The notes below the pieces were generated by a model that was not told the origin of the DNA, searched no databases, and saw only the letters and a program-made list of their open reading frames with translations. From Algihabitans sp965233705 (GTDB lineage: Bacteria > Pseudomonadota > Alphaproteobacteria > Kiloniellales > DSM-21159), in assembly GCA_965233705.1 (NCBI GenBank), contig CBDDTF010000003.1, positions 1,116,001-1,180,000 on the forward strand: DNA of 64,000 nucleotides. Direction: 5' to 3'. The first letter of the stretch is position 1, and every line of letters starts with the position of its first letter. Both the position numbers and the translations under genes were made by a program. Below are positions 1 through 8,647 of this stretch, one piece after another.

Positions 1-104
1 GCAAGCGGGCCTGAGCGCGGCGGCCCGCCCGGCCTTGAGGCGGCCCGTCGGCCCGGTGTTACACTGGTTTGAGCGATCCCCGCAGCCGAAGGCAGGAGAG
101 CCCC
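1..104. other. Window edge, no gene assigned
   Basis: GC-rich sequence before the first gene. I see no recognisable coding region or structured element. A possible TTG start at 69 lies in frame with the following gene, but the ribosome binding site favours the GTG at 105. Confidence 0.4.
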
Positions 105-1328
105 GTGCCGGATGATCTCGCCCCCGCGGAGCGCGCGCCGGCGGCGCCGCCTCCCGACCTGCAGCCGGTGATCGCCTGGCTGACCACCCGCGCGGTGCAG
201 GAGGTGCGGCGGGCCAGCTTCCTGCTGGCCGGCGCCTGCCAGCGGCTGCGCGAGGCGGGCCTGCCGGTCGACCGCGCCAGCCTGCACATCCGCCAGCTCC
301 ATCCGCTGTTCGCCGCGCGCACCCTGGTCTGGACGGCGGAGACCGGCGGCACGGTGCAGGTCGACCGCGCCCACGGCGTGCAGAACACCGACATGTTCCT
401 GAAAAGCCCGGTGCGCCCGATCTACGAAGGCGGCCCGGCGCTGTCGCGGCGTCTGGACCTGCCGGACGACCGGCTGGAGTTCCCGATCCTGCACGACCTC
501 AAGGCCCAGGGGTACCGCGACTACACCATTCGCCCGATCCGCTTCTCGCGCGGGCGGACCATGGCGATCAGCTTCGCCACCCGCCGTGCCGCCGGCTTCA
601 GCGAGTCCGACAGCGCCGCCATCGACGCGGTGCTGCCGACCTTCAGCCTGGCGCTCGAGCTGCTGGAGACCCAGCGCACCGCGCAGCTCCTGCTGGAGAC
701 CTACATCGGCCCGATCGCCGGCGAGAACGTGCTGGAGGGCTCGATCAAGCGCGGCGACGGCGACATGATCCACGCCGTCGTCTGGTTCTCCGACCTGCGG
801 GACTTCACCGGCCTGTCGGAGACCCGGCCGCTCGACGAGGTGCTGGAGACGCTCAACGTCTACTTCGACTCGGTCTGTTCGGCGGTCGCCACCCACGGCG
901 GCGAGGTGCTGAAGTTCGTCGGCGACGGCGTGCTCGCCATCTTCCCGATCGCCGAGCGCGGCGCCGGCGACCGCCGGGCGACCGAGGCCGCGCTGGCCGC
1001 CGCGCGCGAGGCGCTGGCAACGCTGTCCCATCGCTGCAGCGAATGCTGCGGCATCGCCCTGCACATCGGCGACCTGATGTACGGCAACGTCGGGGCGCGC
1101 GACCGCCTGGACTTCACGGTGATCGGCCCGGCGGTCAACCTGGTGACCCGTCTGGAGCCCCTGAGCAAGGGCCAGCGGCCGCCGCTGGTGCTCTCGGAGG
1201 AGTTCGTGGCGGCCTGGGGCGGCCCCGCGCGCTCGCTCGGCCTGAGCCAACTCAAGGGCATCGCCCGGCCGCGCGAAGCCTTCGTCCCCCTGGCCGAGGC
1301 CGACCCCGCGGCGACCCCCGGGGCGTAG
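105..1328 (+). CDS. Class III adenylate/guanylate cyclase, soluble, with conserved N-terminal sensor region
   Basis: Predicted cyclic-nucleotide synthase of 407 aa. The C-terminal cyclase homology domain covers about residues 215-385. It has both metal-binding Asp positions (WFSDLRDFTG and FVGDGVLAIFP), the purine-specifying Lys just before FVGD (VLKFVGD), and the transition-state Asn/Arg in the GPAVNLVTRLE segment, so it should be active. The N-terminal ~200 residues contain LHPLF and the GYRDY stretch, and they align with the N-terminus of the cyclase at 8648-9901, so the two are paralogues. No membrane segment is visible. The GTG at 105 is preceded by AGGAGAG at a 5-nt spacing; an in-frame TTG at 69 lacks such a site. 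The nucleotide made (cAMP or cGMP) is not proven. Confidence 0.85.
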   Translation: MPDDLAPAERAPAAPPPDLQPVIAWLTTRAVQEVRRASFLLAGACQRLREAGLPVDRASLHIRQLHPLFAARTLVWTAETGGTVQVDRAHGVQNTDMFLKSPVRPIYEGGPALSRRLDLPDDRLEFPILHDLKAQGYRDYTIRPIRFSRGRTMAISFATRRAAGFSESDSAAIDAVLPTFSLALELLETQRTAQLLLETYIGPIAGENVLEGSIKRGDGDMIHAVVWFSDLRDFTGLSETRPLDEVLETLNVYFDSVCSAVATHGGEVLKFVGDGVLAIFPIAERGAGDRRATEAALAAAREALATLSHRCSECCGIALHIGDLMYGNVGARDRLDFTVIGPAVNLVTRLEPLSKGQRPPLVLSEEFVAAWGGPARSLGLSQLKGIARPREAFVPLAEADPAATPGA

Positions 1329-1340
1329 AGGGCTGACCTG

Positions 1341-1613
1341 GAGCGATTTGCGACCGTATGGCCCTGCGCAGCGGGTCCGCCGGTCGCGAAAAATCACTCT
1401 AACCCTATGGTGTAGAGCAGGCTTCTTATGAGCGTCGGACCCACGCTGTGGGGCCAAACGATCACAATCTGCGCTAGAGCGATGCCCGACCTGATCGAAT
1501 CGCATTTGCGATTCGCCAGGTCGGACAGCATCACTCTAACACTATGGTTTAGGGCGGTTTTGGGCCGATCGGCGGACCCACGTCGTGGTTCCACTCGATC
1601 GGAAACCGCCCTA
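1341..1613. repeat. Four-module palindromic repeat cluster (modules B-A-C-D)
   Basis: Four consecutive inverted repeats of about 61-64 bp, at 1341-1401 (B), 1413-1476 (A), 1475-1538 (C) and 1550-1613 (D). Modules run from TAG-type left ends to CTA right ends (the left end of B is diverged, GAGCG) and are joined by an 11-bp linker AACCCTATGGT or AACACTATGGT. Module C has an almost uninterrupted stem (CGAATCGC / GCGATTCG with CCGACCT / AGGTCGG outside). The cluster fills the gap between two convergent genes, and its last CTA is the stop codon (TAG) of the minus-strand gene. Related copies lie at 4715, 15372, 18269, 43361 and 59368. As stable hairpins between converging genes they may serve as bidirectional terminators. 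Confidence 0.85.
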
Positions 1614-2642
1614 GAACCGCAGGCCGAGGGTGACGGAGCCGAAGAGGTCGTACTTCTCGTCGCCCTCCTGCTCCGGCGAGCGCAGCACGGTGGTGAAGAC
1701 CAGCCGCGCGCGGTCGTAGGAGATCGCCGCGCCGCCCTGCAGATCGAACACCAGGTTGTTCTTGTCGACCGAATGGCTGTCGCGGAAGCTGTTGCCGTCC
1801 AGGAAGATGTTGCGCGCGACCGCCCGCGCCTCGCCGCCGCCGAACAGATACCAGCCGATCTCGTCGCGCCGGGTGAAGAAGTCGGAACCGGGCACCGAGG
1901 GGCGGATGCGCGGCGGGCCGAAGTCCTCGTCGGGCAGGCCGGCCCCGACCCGGAAGGTCGCCCCGGCCGCGCCGTAGGTCATGATGTTGCCGACCGTGGC
2001 GCCGACATGCGGCAGCGCGTCGAACTGCAGGCCCAGCAGCGAGCCCGGCGCCCGGAAGCGCCACTTGCGCTCGTAGGACAGCATCACGCCCGGCTCGTTC
2101 TCGATCTGATTGTCCCAGCCGTCCGACAGCGGCGAACCGATCAGGCTGTGGAAGTTGTTCTGGACGAATTCGCCCTGGGCCAGCGGGCCGACCACGCCGA
2201 CGTCTAGGTTCAGCGCCTCGTAGTTCTCGTAGTCCTCGTCGTAGGTCGTCACGCCGAAACCGAGATAGAGCCAGGCGGCATAGGGGCGGTCGTCCTCGAT
2301 CAGCGCCTCGGCGTCGGTGTCGGAGGGCGTGAAGATGCTCTGGCCCAGCGCCAGCTTCCAGCGCCGGTTGGGATAGGGGTCGGGAAACGGCACGGCGCCG
2401 GCCCAGTCCTGCAGCGCGTCGGCCGGCTCGCGCCGGTCGTCGTCCCAGCAGCCCGCCCCCACCTCGGGCGACAGCAGCGACAGCCGCGTGCCGTGGGTGT
2501 AGTTGCGGTCGGTGGCGGCGATGCGGTCGTTCTCAACCTGCAGGCTGAGGATCACGTCGCAATCCGGCGGCTGCTGCGCGGCGGCCGGCAGGGCCGGCAG
2601 CAGGGCGAACGCGGCGGCGGCGAGGCAAAGGCGTCGGATCAT
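1611..2642 (-). CDS. Lipid A deacylase LpxR family outer-membrane protein (DUF2219)
   Basis: Outer-membrane beta-barrel enzyme of 343 aa, of the family that removes the 3'-linked acyloxyacyl group from lipid A. A signal peptide (residues 1-22, ending AAAQ) is followed by the family motif ENDR...TDRNYTHG, with Asn38 and Asp39 at the positions of the Salmonella LpxR active-site pair. QNNFHSLIG follows with His165 as the likely catalytic histidine. The last residue is Phe, as in barrel proteins that go through BAM. The ATG at 2642 directly precedes the signal peptide. The TAG stop at 1611-1613 lies inside the palindromic repeat. Function is inferred from motif conservation. Confidence 0.8.
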   Translation of the reverse strand: MIRRLCLAAAAFALLPALPAAAQQPPDCDVILSLQVENDRIAATDRNYTHGTRLSLLSPEVGAGCWDDDRREPADALQDWAGAVPFPDPYPNRRWKLALGQSIFTPSDTDAEALIEDDRPYAAWLYLGFGVTTYDEDYENYEALNLDVGVVGPLAQGEFVQNNFHSLIGSPLSDGWDNQIENEPGVMLSYERKWRFRAPGSLLGLQFDALPHVGATVGNIMTYGAAGATFRVGAGLPDEDFGPPRIRPSVPGSDFFTRRDEIGWYLFGGGEARAVARNIFLDGNSFRDSHSVDKNNLVFDLQGGAAISYDRARLVFTTVLRSPEQEGDEKYDLFGSVTLGLRF

Positions 2643-2669
2643 TCGGCGGCACTCCCGGGAAAGGGCTGG

Positions 2670-2750
2670 GCAGGGCCCGAGAACAGGGGCCCGAAAACAG
2701 GGGCCCGAAAACAGGGGCCCGAAACGGGGACCGAGGACAGGGACCGAAGG
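2670..2750. repeat. 14-bp tandem repeat (unit ACAGGGGCCCGAAA)
   Basis: About five to six tandem copies of a 14-bp unit, three nearly identical and the outer ones decayed. They lie between the divergent lpxR-like gene and trmFO, where promoters must also sit. Copy number could vary by slippage. Confidence 0.8.
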
Positions 2751-2873
2751 GCAGGATCTCCCAGCCTCGCCAAGACAACGCCGCCGGCGTGGTCTTGCTG
2801 CGGCGAAAAAAGGGCGGTCGCCCCCGCCGCCATCCGGTTGCAGGGTTCGGGCGCCTCGTCTATCTGTCAGACC

Positions 2874-4259
2874 ATGACGTTGGAACTCAAGCCCGTTCAC
2901 GTGGTCGGCGGCGGCCTCGCCGGCTCGGAGGCCGCCTGGCAGATCGCCCGGCGCGGCGTGCCCGTGGTGCTGCACGAGATGCGCCCGACGCGCGAGACCG
3001 AGGCGCACAAGACCGACGGGCTGGCGGAGCTGGTCTGCTCGAACTCCTTCCGCTCCGACGACGCGCTGCACAACGCGGTGGGCCTGCTGCATGAAGAGAT
3101 GCGGCGCTGCGGCTCGCTCGTCATGGCCAGCGGCGACGCGCACAAGCTGCCCGCCGGCGGCGCCCTGGCGGTCGACCGCGACGGCTTTTCCCGCGCGGTG
3201 ACCGAGGCGCTGGCGGCCGAGCCGCTGATCACCGTCGAGCGCGGCGAGGTCGCGGGCCTGCCCCCGGACGACTGGGACTCGGTGATCCTGGCGACCGGCC
3301 CGCTCACCTCGCCGGCCCTGGCCGAGGCGGTCGGGCGGCTGACCGGCGAGGCCTACCTCGCCTTCTTCGACGCCATCGCGCCGATCGTCTACAAGGACAC
3401 GATCGACTTCTCCAAGGCCTGGATGCAGTCGCGCTATGACAAGCCGGGCCCCGGCGGATCGGGCAAGGACTACATCAACTGCCCCTTCACCAAGGCGGAG
3501 TACGAGGCCTTCATCGAGGCGCTCCTGGCCGGCGAGACCACGGACTTCAAGGACTGGGAGAAGGACACGCCCTACTTCGAGGGCTGCCTGCCGATCGAGG
3601 TGATGGCCGCGCGCGGGGTCGACACGCTGCGCTACGGCCCGATGAAGCCGGTCGGGCTGACCGACCCGCGCACCGGCCGCCAGCCCTACGCCGTGCTGCA
3701 GCTTCGCCAGGACAACGCGCTGGGCACGCTCTACAACCTGGTCGGCTTCCAGACCAAGCTGAAATACGGCCAGCAGACCGAGATCTTCCGCATGATCCCG
3801 GGCCTGGAGAACGCCGGTTTCGCCCGCCTGGGCGGCCTGCACCGCAACACCTTCATCAACTCGCCGCGCCTGCTCGACGCCGGCCTGCGGCTCAAGGCGG
3901 CGCCGCGCCTGCGCTTCGCCGGGCAGATCACCGGCGTCGAGGGCTACGTGGAGTCGGCCGCCGTGGGCATTCTGGCCGGGCGCTTCGCCGCCGCCGAGCG
4001 GCGGGGCGAGACCCAGGCGCCGCCGCCGCCGACCACCGCGCTGGGCGCCCTGCTGGGCCACATCACCGGCGGCGCCGACGCCGAGACCTTCCAGCCGATG
4101 AACGTGAACTTCGGGCTCTTCCCGCCGCTGGAACGCGGCCCGGACGGCAAGAAGATCAAGAAGCGCGAGCGCAAGCCGGCCATGGCGAGGCGCGCCCTGG
4201 CCGACCTCGACGCCTGGCTCGGCCGTCCGGGTGGCGGCGACCGCCAGGCCGCGGAATAG
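2874..4259 (+). CDS. trmFO: Methylenetetrahydrofolate--tRNA-(uracil-5-)-methyltransferase TrmFO
   Basis: Folate- and FAD-dependent enzyme that makes 5-methyluridine at tRNA position 54, using methylene-THF as carbon donor instead of SAM. The protein is 461 aa, the normal family length. The N-terminal Rossmann motif VVGGGLAGSEAAW (residues 10-22) binds FAD. The two catalytic cysteines match Cys55 in ELVCSNSFRSD and Cys238 in YFEGCLPIEV. Further family blocks are YGPMKPVGL, QLRQDNALGTLYNLVGFQTKLK (in pieces) and GLHRNTFINSP. It starts at ATG 2874; no strong Shine-Dalgarno is visible. It is followed 8 bp later by the TerB-like gene. Confidence 0.96.
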   Translation: MTLELKPVHVVGGGLAGSEAAWQIARRGVPVVLHEMRPTRETEAHKTDGLAELVCSNSFRSDDALHNAVGLLHEEMRRCGSLVMASGDAHKLPAGGALAVDRDGFSRAVTEALAAEPLITVERGEVAGLPPDDWDSVILATGPLTSPALAEAVGRLTGEAYLAFFDAIAPIVYKDTIDFSKAWMQSRYDKPGPGGSGKDYINCPFTKAEYEAFIEALLAGETTDFKDWEKDTPYFEGCLPIEVMAARGVDTLRYGPMKPVGLTDPRTGRQPYAVLQLRQDNALGTLYNLVGFQTKLKYGQQTEIFRMIPGLENAGFARLGGLHRNTFINSPRLLDAGLRLKAAPRLRFAGQITGVEGYVESAAVGILAGRFAAAERRGETQAPPPPTTALGALLGHITGGADAETFQPMNVNFGLFPPLERGPDGKKIKKRERKPAMARRALADLDAWLGRPGGGDRQAAE

Positions 4260-4267
4260 CGCCCGCC

Positions 4268-4699
4268 ATGGCGCTTTTCGCCCGCCTGCGCGAGCTGTTC
4301 CATGCCCAGGCCGAACGGCTGCGCCACCGCCCATTCCTGCAGGCCACCATGGCCGCCTCGGCGCTGGTCGCCACCGCCGACGGCGAGGTCTCCTTCGCCG
4401 AGCGGATGCGCATGGACGCCCTCTTGGAGGAGCTGGACTCCCTGAAGGTCCACGACGTCCACGCCGCGGTGGACCTCTTCAACGACTACGTCGGCGCCCT
4501 GGAGAGCGACCGCGAGAAGGGGCGCCGCGAGGTCTTCCAGGCGGTGGCGAAGCTGGCCGACGAGCCGGAGGCCGGGCGCCTGCTGCTGCGCATCTGCCGC
4601 ACCATCTCGGAGGCCGACGGCGACTACCTGGACAGCGAGCGCCGCGTCATCGAGGACCTGGCCGAGCACCTGGGTCTGGCCCCGCCGGAACCGGCCTGA
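4268..4699 (+). CDS. TerB-family (tellurite resistance-like) helical protein
   Basis: Protein of 143 aa, predicted all-helical and cytosolic. Two TerB-like metal-binding repeats are visible: VATADGEVSFAERMRMD (about residues 34-50) and ISEADGDYLDSERRVIEDLAEHLGL (split, about 114-138). Each has the acidic DGE/DGD turn typical of the family. The gene starts 8 bp after trmFO and is probably cotranscribed with it. TerB-like domains occur in many proteins unrelated to tellurite, so resistance should not be assumed. Confidence 0.75.
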   Translation: MALFARLRELFHAQAERLRHRPFLQATMAASALVATADGEVSFAERMRMDALLEELDSLKVHDVHAAVDLFNDYVGALESDREKGRREVFQAVAKLADEPEAGRLLLRICRTISEADGDYLDSERRVIEDLAEHLGLAPPEPA

Positions 4700-4714
4700 C
4701 GCTGGCCTGCCCCG

Positions 4715-4854
4715 TTAGCGCAGATTGTGATCGTTTGGCCCCACGGCGTGGGTCCGCCGATCACAAGAAACCTGCTCTACACCAAAGGGTTAGAGTGATT
4801 TTTCGCGACCGTCGGACGCGCTGACGCGCGTCCAAACGGTCGCAAGTCACTCTA
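4715..4854. repeat. Two-module palindromic repeat (A-B) between converging genes
   Basis: Module A (4715-4779) contains GATTGTGATCG facing CGATCACAAG around a GGGTCCGCCG core. Module B (4790-4854) contains TTCGCGACCG facing CGGTCGCAAG. They are joined by the linker CACCAAAGGGT, the reverse complement of the linker at 1402-1412. The final CTA (4852-4854) is the livM stop codon. The element separates converging terB-like and livM transcription. Confidence 0.85.
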
Positions 4855-5817
4855 GCGCCGCTCGTCCTCCCGCGCCTCGCGCGCGATGTCGGCCCGGCGC
4901 TGATCCTCCTCGCTGAGCAGGCCCTCGTTGCGGAACAGCAGGACCAGCACCAGCAGCAGACCGATCAGGCCCATGCGCAACGCGCTCGCCTGGGTCGCCA
5001 GCTCGGGCGGCAGCCAGCCGGTGACGATCTGGCTGCCGGACCAGATCGCCCAGATGATCAGCGCACCCAGCACCGCGCCCTTGGTGTTGCCGGAGCCGCC
5101 GGCGATCAGCATGACCCAGACCAGGAACGTGGTCTGCAGCGGCATGAAGGCCTCGGGGCTGACGAAGCCGACGAAGTGGGAATAGAGCGCGCCGCCCAGC
5201 CCCATCAGCGCGGCGCCGAACACGAAGGCCTGCAGGCGGAACGACTTCACCGTCTTGCCCGAGGCCAGCACCGTCAGCTCGTTCTCGCGGATGGCGCGCA
5301 GCACCCGCCCCCAGGGCGCCCGCCGCGCCCGCTCGACCAGCCAGAAGACGACCAGAACGCAGACCAGCACCAGCGCGAGCTGGGCCAGCGCCATGCCCTG
5401 ACTGCCCAGCCCGGCGAAGGGCCGCGGCACCCCGCCGATGCCGCGCACGCCGTTGGTCAGCCACTCCTCGTTCTTCAGGAACAGCCGCACGATTTCGCCG
5501 ATGCCGATGGTCGCGATCGCCAGGTAGTCGGCGCGCAGGTTGAGGGTGATCATCCCGACCGCCACGGCCAGGAGGGCCGAGACCACCATCGCGCCGACGA
5601 AACCGACCACCAGCGGCAGTCCCAGTCCGCTGTCGAAGGTGGCCGAGGGCTCGACGGTCAGCAGCACCGAGGTGTAGCCGCCGATCGCGACGAAGGCGAC
5701 GATGCCGATGTTGAACAGGCCGGTCAGTCCCCACTGGACATTGAGGGCCAGCGACCAGACGGCGTAGATGCCGGCGATGGTCAGGAAGAAGATCGCGTAG
5801 TTGAGCAGCGACTCCAT
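4852..5817 (-). CDS. livM: Branched-chain amino acid-type ABC transporter permease LivM
   Basis: Inner-membrane permease subunit of 321 aa with about eight to ten hydrophobic segments. The LivM fingerprint is present: GLFNIGIVAFVAIGGYT near residue 40, and AIRENE before ALMGLGGALYSHFVGFVSPE. It is the last gene of a livG-livF-livH-livM operon; livH ends 24 bp upstream. The substrate is probably a branched-chain or related amino acid, urea or an amide. It cannot be fixed because no periplasmic binding-protein gene lies in the window. The stop codon is supplied by the terminal TAG of the palindromic repeat. Confidence 0.92.
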   Translation of the reverse strand: MESLLNYAIFFLTIAGIYAVWSLALNVQWGLTGLFNIGIVAFVAIGGYTSVLLTVEPSATFDSGLGLPLVVGFVGAMVVSALLAVAVGMITLNLRADYLAIATIGIGEIVRLFLKNEEWLTNGVRGIGGVPRPFAGLGSQGMALAQLALVLVCVLVVFWLVERARRAPWGRVLRAIRENELTVLASGKTVKSFRLQAFVFGAALMGLGGALYSHFVGFVSPEAFMPLQTTFLVWVMLIAGGSGNTKGAVLGALIIWAIWSGSQIVTGWLPPELATQASALRMGLIGLLLVLVLLFRNEGLLSEEDQRRADIAREAREDERR

Positions 5818-5841
5818 CGCGTTCGTCCCCTCCCCGCGTCT

Positions 5842-6717
5842 CTAGGTGCTGCGCCCGGCGAAGATGCCGCGCGGCCGGAAGATCAGCACCAGGACCATGA
5901 TGCCGAAGGAGACCGCCGGCTTGTAGTCGGGCGTGATCACCAGGGTCGACAGCTCCTGCGCCAGCCCGATGATCATGCCGCCGGCGATCGCGCCGTAGGG
6001 TCGGCCGATGCCGCCCAGGATGGCGGCGGCGAAGACCGGCAGCAGCAGGCGCCAGCCGACCACCGGATGGAGCTGCGCGTCCAGCCCGGCGAAGATGCCG
6101 CCCACGGCGGCCAGGGCGATGCCGATGCCCCAGGTCCAGAGCACGATCTTCTCGGTATCGATGCCGGTGACCCGGGCGAGATCCGGGTTGTCCGACATCG
6201 CGCGCATCGCCTTGCCCACCCGGGTGTACTGCAAGAAGACGTGCAGCGCCGAGACCAGCACCAGCGCGCCGCCGATGATGATCAGGTGGTCGGGTTTGAT
6301 CCGGACCGCCCCCTCGCCGAAGGGGATCACATAGGGAAGCTGGATGCCTTGGGCGTAGACCTGCACGTTCGGCCCCCAGATCAGCTGCACCGCCGAGCGC
6401 AGCATCAGCGCCACGCCGACACTGGCGATCAGCAGGATCACCGGCCGGGTGCGGCGCAGGGGGCGGTAGACCAGCCGGTCGAGCAGCACGGCCACCACCA
6501 CCGTCGCGGCCGCCGCCAGCGGGATCGACAGCAGCAGCGGCAGATGGGCGGTGGCCACCAGGCTGAGCGCGAAGTAGGCGCCCAGGGTCATGAAGTCGCC
6601 GTGCGCGAAGTGCGCGAACTTCAGGATGCCGTAGGTCAGCGACAGGCCGATGGCGCCCAGGGTCAGGATGCTGCCGAGCACCAGACCGAACACAACGAGC
6701 TGCAGCAGGTCCGCCAT
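5842..6717 (-). CDS. livH: Branched-chain amino acid-type ABC transporter permease LivH
   Basis: Inner-membrane permease of 291 aa, the usual LivH length. The N-terminal family segment GLSLTYGILKFAHFAHGDF (residues 24-42) and the cytoplasmic loop TRVGKAMRAMSDNPDLA, which docks to the ATPase, are both present. It pairs with LivM to form the translocation channel. It lies 8 bp downstream of livF in the same minus-strand operon. Confidence 0.93.
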   Translation of the reverse strand: MADLLQLVVFGLVLGSILTLGAIGLSLTYGILKFAHFAHGDFMTLGAYFALSLVATAHLPLLLSIPLAAAATVVVAVLLDRLVYRPLRRTRPVILLIASVGVALMLRSAVQLIWGPNVQVYAQGIQLPYVIPFGEGAVRIKPDHLIIIGGALVLVSALHVFLQYTRVGKAMRAMSDNPDLARVTGIDTEKIVLWTWGIGIALAAVGGIFAGLDAQLHPVVGWRLLLPVFAAAILGGIGRPYGAIAGGMIIGLAQELSTLVITPDYKPAVSFGIMVLVLIFRPRGIFAGRST

Positions 6718-6725
6718 CGCCCCCT

Positions 6726-7439
6726 CTAGCCCCCCAGGAACATCTCGGCGACCTCGCGGTTCTCCAGGAGGTTCGCGCCGCTGTCTTCGTAGCGGTTGCG
6801 CCCGGAGGCCAGCACGTAGCCGCGGTGCGCCATCTTCAGCGCCTGCTTGGCGTTCTGCTCGACCATCAGGATCGAGACGCCGAGTTCGCGGTTCACCTCC
6901 TGAATCGAGGCGAACATGTCGTTGACCACCGCCGGCGCCAGGCCCGCCGTGGGCTCGTCCAGCAGCAGCAGTCGCGGCTCCAGCATCAGCGCGCGGCCCA
7001 TGGCGACCATCTGGCGCTGTCCGCCGGAGAGCTGGCCGGCCGGCTGGCGGCGCCGCTCGCGCAGGATCGGAAAGAGATCGTAGACCCTCTCGCGCTGCGG
7101 CGCGTAGTCGTCGCGCCGCACGAAGGCGCCCATGTCCAGGTTCTCGGCCACGGTCAGCGAGGGAAAGACGTTCTCGGTCTGCGGCACGAAACCGATGCCG
7201 TGCTGGACGATCCGGTTCGGCTGCAGGTTGGTGATCTCGCGGCCGTCGAAGGTGACGCTGCCCTCGCGCAGGCGGACCAGCCCGAACAGCGCCTTCATGG
7301 CGGTCGACTTGCCGGCGCCGTTCGGTCCGATGATCACCACGATCTCGCCGGGCGCCACCGTCAGGTCGACGCCGTGCAGGATGTCCACCCCGCCGTAGCC
7401 GCCCACCATGCCGCGGGCTTGCAGCGATCCCTCGGTCAT
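6726..7439 (-). CDS. livF: ABC transporter ATP-binding protein LivF
   Basis: Cytosolic ATPase subunit of 237 aa. The Walker A motif is GPNGAGKSTAMKAL (about residues 38-51), the signature LSGGQRQMVAMGRAL and Walker B LLLLDEPTAGLAP. The C-terminal VLASGRNRYEDSG region is typical of LivF. It lies between livG (7 bp gap) and livH (8 bp gap), so the four genes are translationally close-coupled. Confidence 0.94.
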   Translation of the reverse strand: MTEGSLQARGMVGGYGGVDILHGVDLTVAPGEIVVIIGPNGAGKSTAMKALFGLVRLREGSVTFDGREITNLQPNRIVQHGIGFVPQTENVFPSLTVAENLDMGAFVRRDDYAPQRERVYDLFPILRERRRQPAGQLSGGQRQMVAMGRALMLEPRLLLLDEPTAGLAPAVVNDMFASIQEVNRELGVSILMVEQNAKQALKMAHRGYVLASGRNRYEDSGANLLENREVAEMFLGG

Positions 7440-7446
7440 GGCGTCG

Positions 7447-8211
7447 CTAGGCCTCCTCGACCACGCCGAGGTAGGCTTCCAGCACCTCGCGGTTGCCGCG
7501 GATCTCCGCCATGCTGCCTTCGGCCAGCACGCGGCCCTGCGCCATCACGATCACCGGATGGCAGAGCTCGGCGATCATGTCCATGTCGTGCTCGATCACC
7601 ACGAAGGTATAGCCCCGCTCTTCGTTCAGACGGCGGATCGCCTCGGTCAGCTTGCCGAGCAGCGTGCGGTTGACGCCGGCCGCCGGCTCGTCGAGCAGCA
7701 CCACCCGGGGCTCGGTCATCATGGTGCGGCCCAGCTCCAGCAGCTTCTTCTGGCCGCCGGACAGGCGCCCCGCCAGCTCGTGGCGCAGCTCATAGAGGTT
7801 CAGGAAGTCCAGCACCTCCTCGGCCCGGGCGCGGATCTCGCGCTCCTGGGCCTGGACGCGGCCGGGCCGCAGCCAGGCGGACCAGACCCGCTCGCCGCTC
7901 TGTGCCGCCGGCACCAGCATCAGGTTCTCCAGCACCGTCATGCGCGGCAGCTCGTGCGGGATCTGGAAGGTGCGCACCAGCCCCTTGTGGAAGAGCTGCG
8001 GCGGGCTCATCCCGGTGACATCCTGTCCGTCCATCAGGATCCGGCCGCTGTTGGGCTTGAGGAATCCCGCGATGATGGAAAACAGGGTGGTCTTGCCGGC
8101 CCCGTTGGGCCCGATCACCGCGGTGATCGAGCCGGCCGGCACCTCCAGCGTGCAATTGTCGACGGCCGTCAGACCGCCGAAGCGTTTGACGATGTTCTCG
8201 ACCTTGATCAC
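7447..8211 (-). CDS. livG: ABC transporter ATP-binding protein LivG
   Basis: Second ATPase of the transporter, 254 aa and first gene of the operon. It has Walker A GPNGAGKTTLFS, signature LSGGQKKLLELGR and Walker B VVLLDEPAAGV. The LivG-specific FQIPHELPRMTVLENLM segment after Walker A and the longer insert before the signature separate it from LivF. The promoter must lie in 8212-8381. Confidence 0.94.
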   Translation of the reverse strand: MIKVENIVKRFGGLTAVDNCTLEVPAGSITAVIGPNGAGKTTLFSIIAGFLKPNSGRILMDGQDVTGMSPPQLFHKGLVRTFQIPHELPRMTVLENLMLVPAAQSGERVWSAWLRPGRVQAQEREIRARAEEVLDFLNLYELRHELAGRLSGGQKKLLELGRTMMTEPRVVLLDEPAAGVNRTLLGKLTEAIRRLNEERGYTFVVIEHDMDMIAELCHPVIVMAQGRVLAEGSMAEIRGNREVLEAYLGVVEEA

Positions 8212-8319
8212 GGGAGGCTCCCAGGGAGGCTCCGGGCTGGTCCCTAGCGGGCCGGAGAGGATGACGGCTGCGTTGGCATCGCAACTGCTAGACGAGCGCA
8301 GCCGTCCTGTCCAGAATCT

Positions 8320-8343
8320 TTGACCGTAATCCTTGACCGTAAT
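8320..8343. repeat. Direct repeat TTGACCGTAAT x2 upstream of liv operon
   Basis: Two identical 11-bp copies with a 13-bp period in the 170-bp gap upstream of livG. This could be a half-site pair for a regulator or a chance duplication; nothing else in the gap is recognisable. Confidence 0.4.
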
Positions 8344-8381
8344 GTCGGCGGCGCGCGCACCCTCGCGGGTCGCCCCGGCGC

Positions 8382-8612
8382 TCAGGCGTAGAGGCCGCCG
8401 CGGCGCTTGACCGGCGCGTCCCGCCCGGACGACTCGCGCCGGCCCATGACGTAGTCGAGCTTGCGCACCGCCAGGGCCTCCAGCGCCGCCTCGCCGCGCG
8501 CCGGGTCGCCGACGATCGAGACCTCCGTGCCGGTCGCGGCATCCACCGCGGAGACCTTCACGTAGGCGCCGCAGGGAAAGAACTCGATGATGATCTCACG
8601 CGACTTGGCCAT
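8382..8612 (-). CDS. Small conserved alphaproteobacterial protein (DUF6898-like)
   Basis: Protein of 76 aa. The core EFFPCGAYVKVSAVDAATGT followed by EVSIVGDPA and LAVRKLDYVMGR resembles a family of small alphaproteobacterial proteins of unknown function that I associate with DUF6898; the family name is from memory. It looks like a compact beta-sheet followed by a helix, with no signal peptide. It sits alone between the liv operon and the second cyclase, with 35 bp to the cyclase stop. I cannot assign a function. Confidence 0.7.
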   Translation of the reverse strand: MAKSREIIIEFFPCGAYVKVSAVDAATGTEVSIVGDPARGEAALEALAVRKLDYVMGRRESSGRDAPVKRRGGLYA

Positions 8613-8647
8613 GACGGCAGGATGGCGGCGGCACGGTCAAGAAAGGG

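Noticed and set aside
2643..4334. Long open frame antisense to trmFO continuing into the lpxR-like gene (would make a 907-residue protein)
   Set aside because: The N-terminal part is the complement of a certain gene and has Arg/Gly/Ala-rich shadow composition. The signal peptide at 2642 marks the true start.
5176..6729. 517-residue plus-strand frame across livM and livH
   Set aside because: It is antisense to well-matched permease genes; absence of stops is a by-product of high GC.
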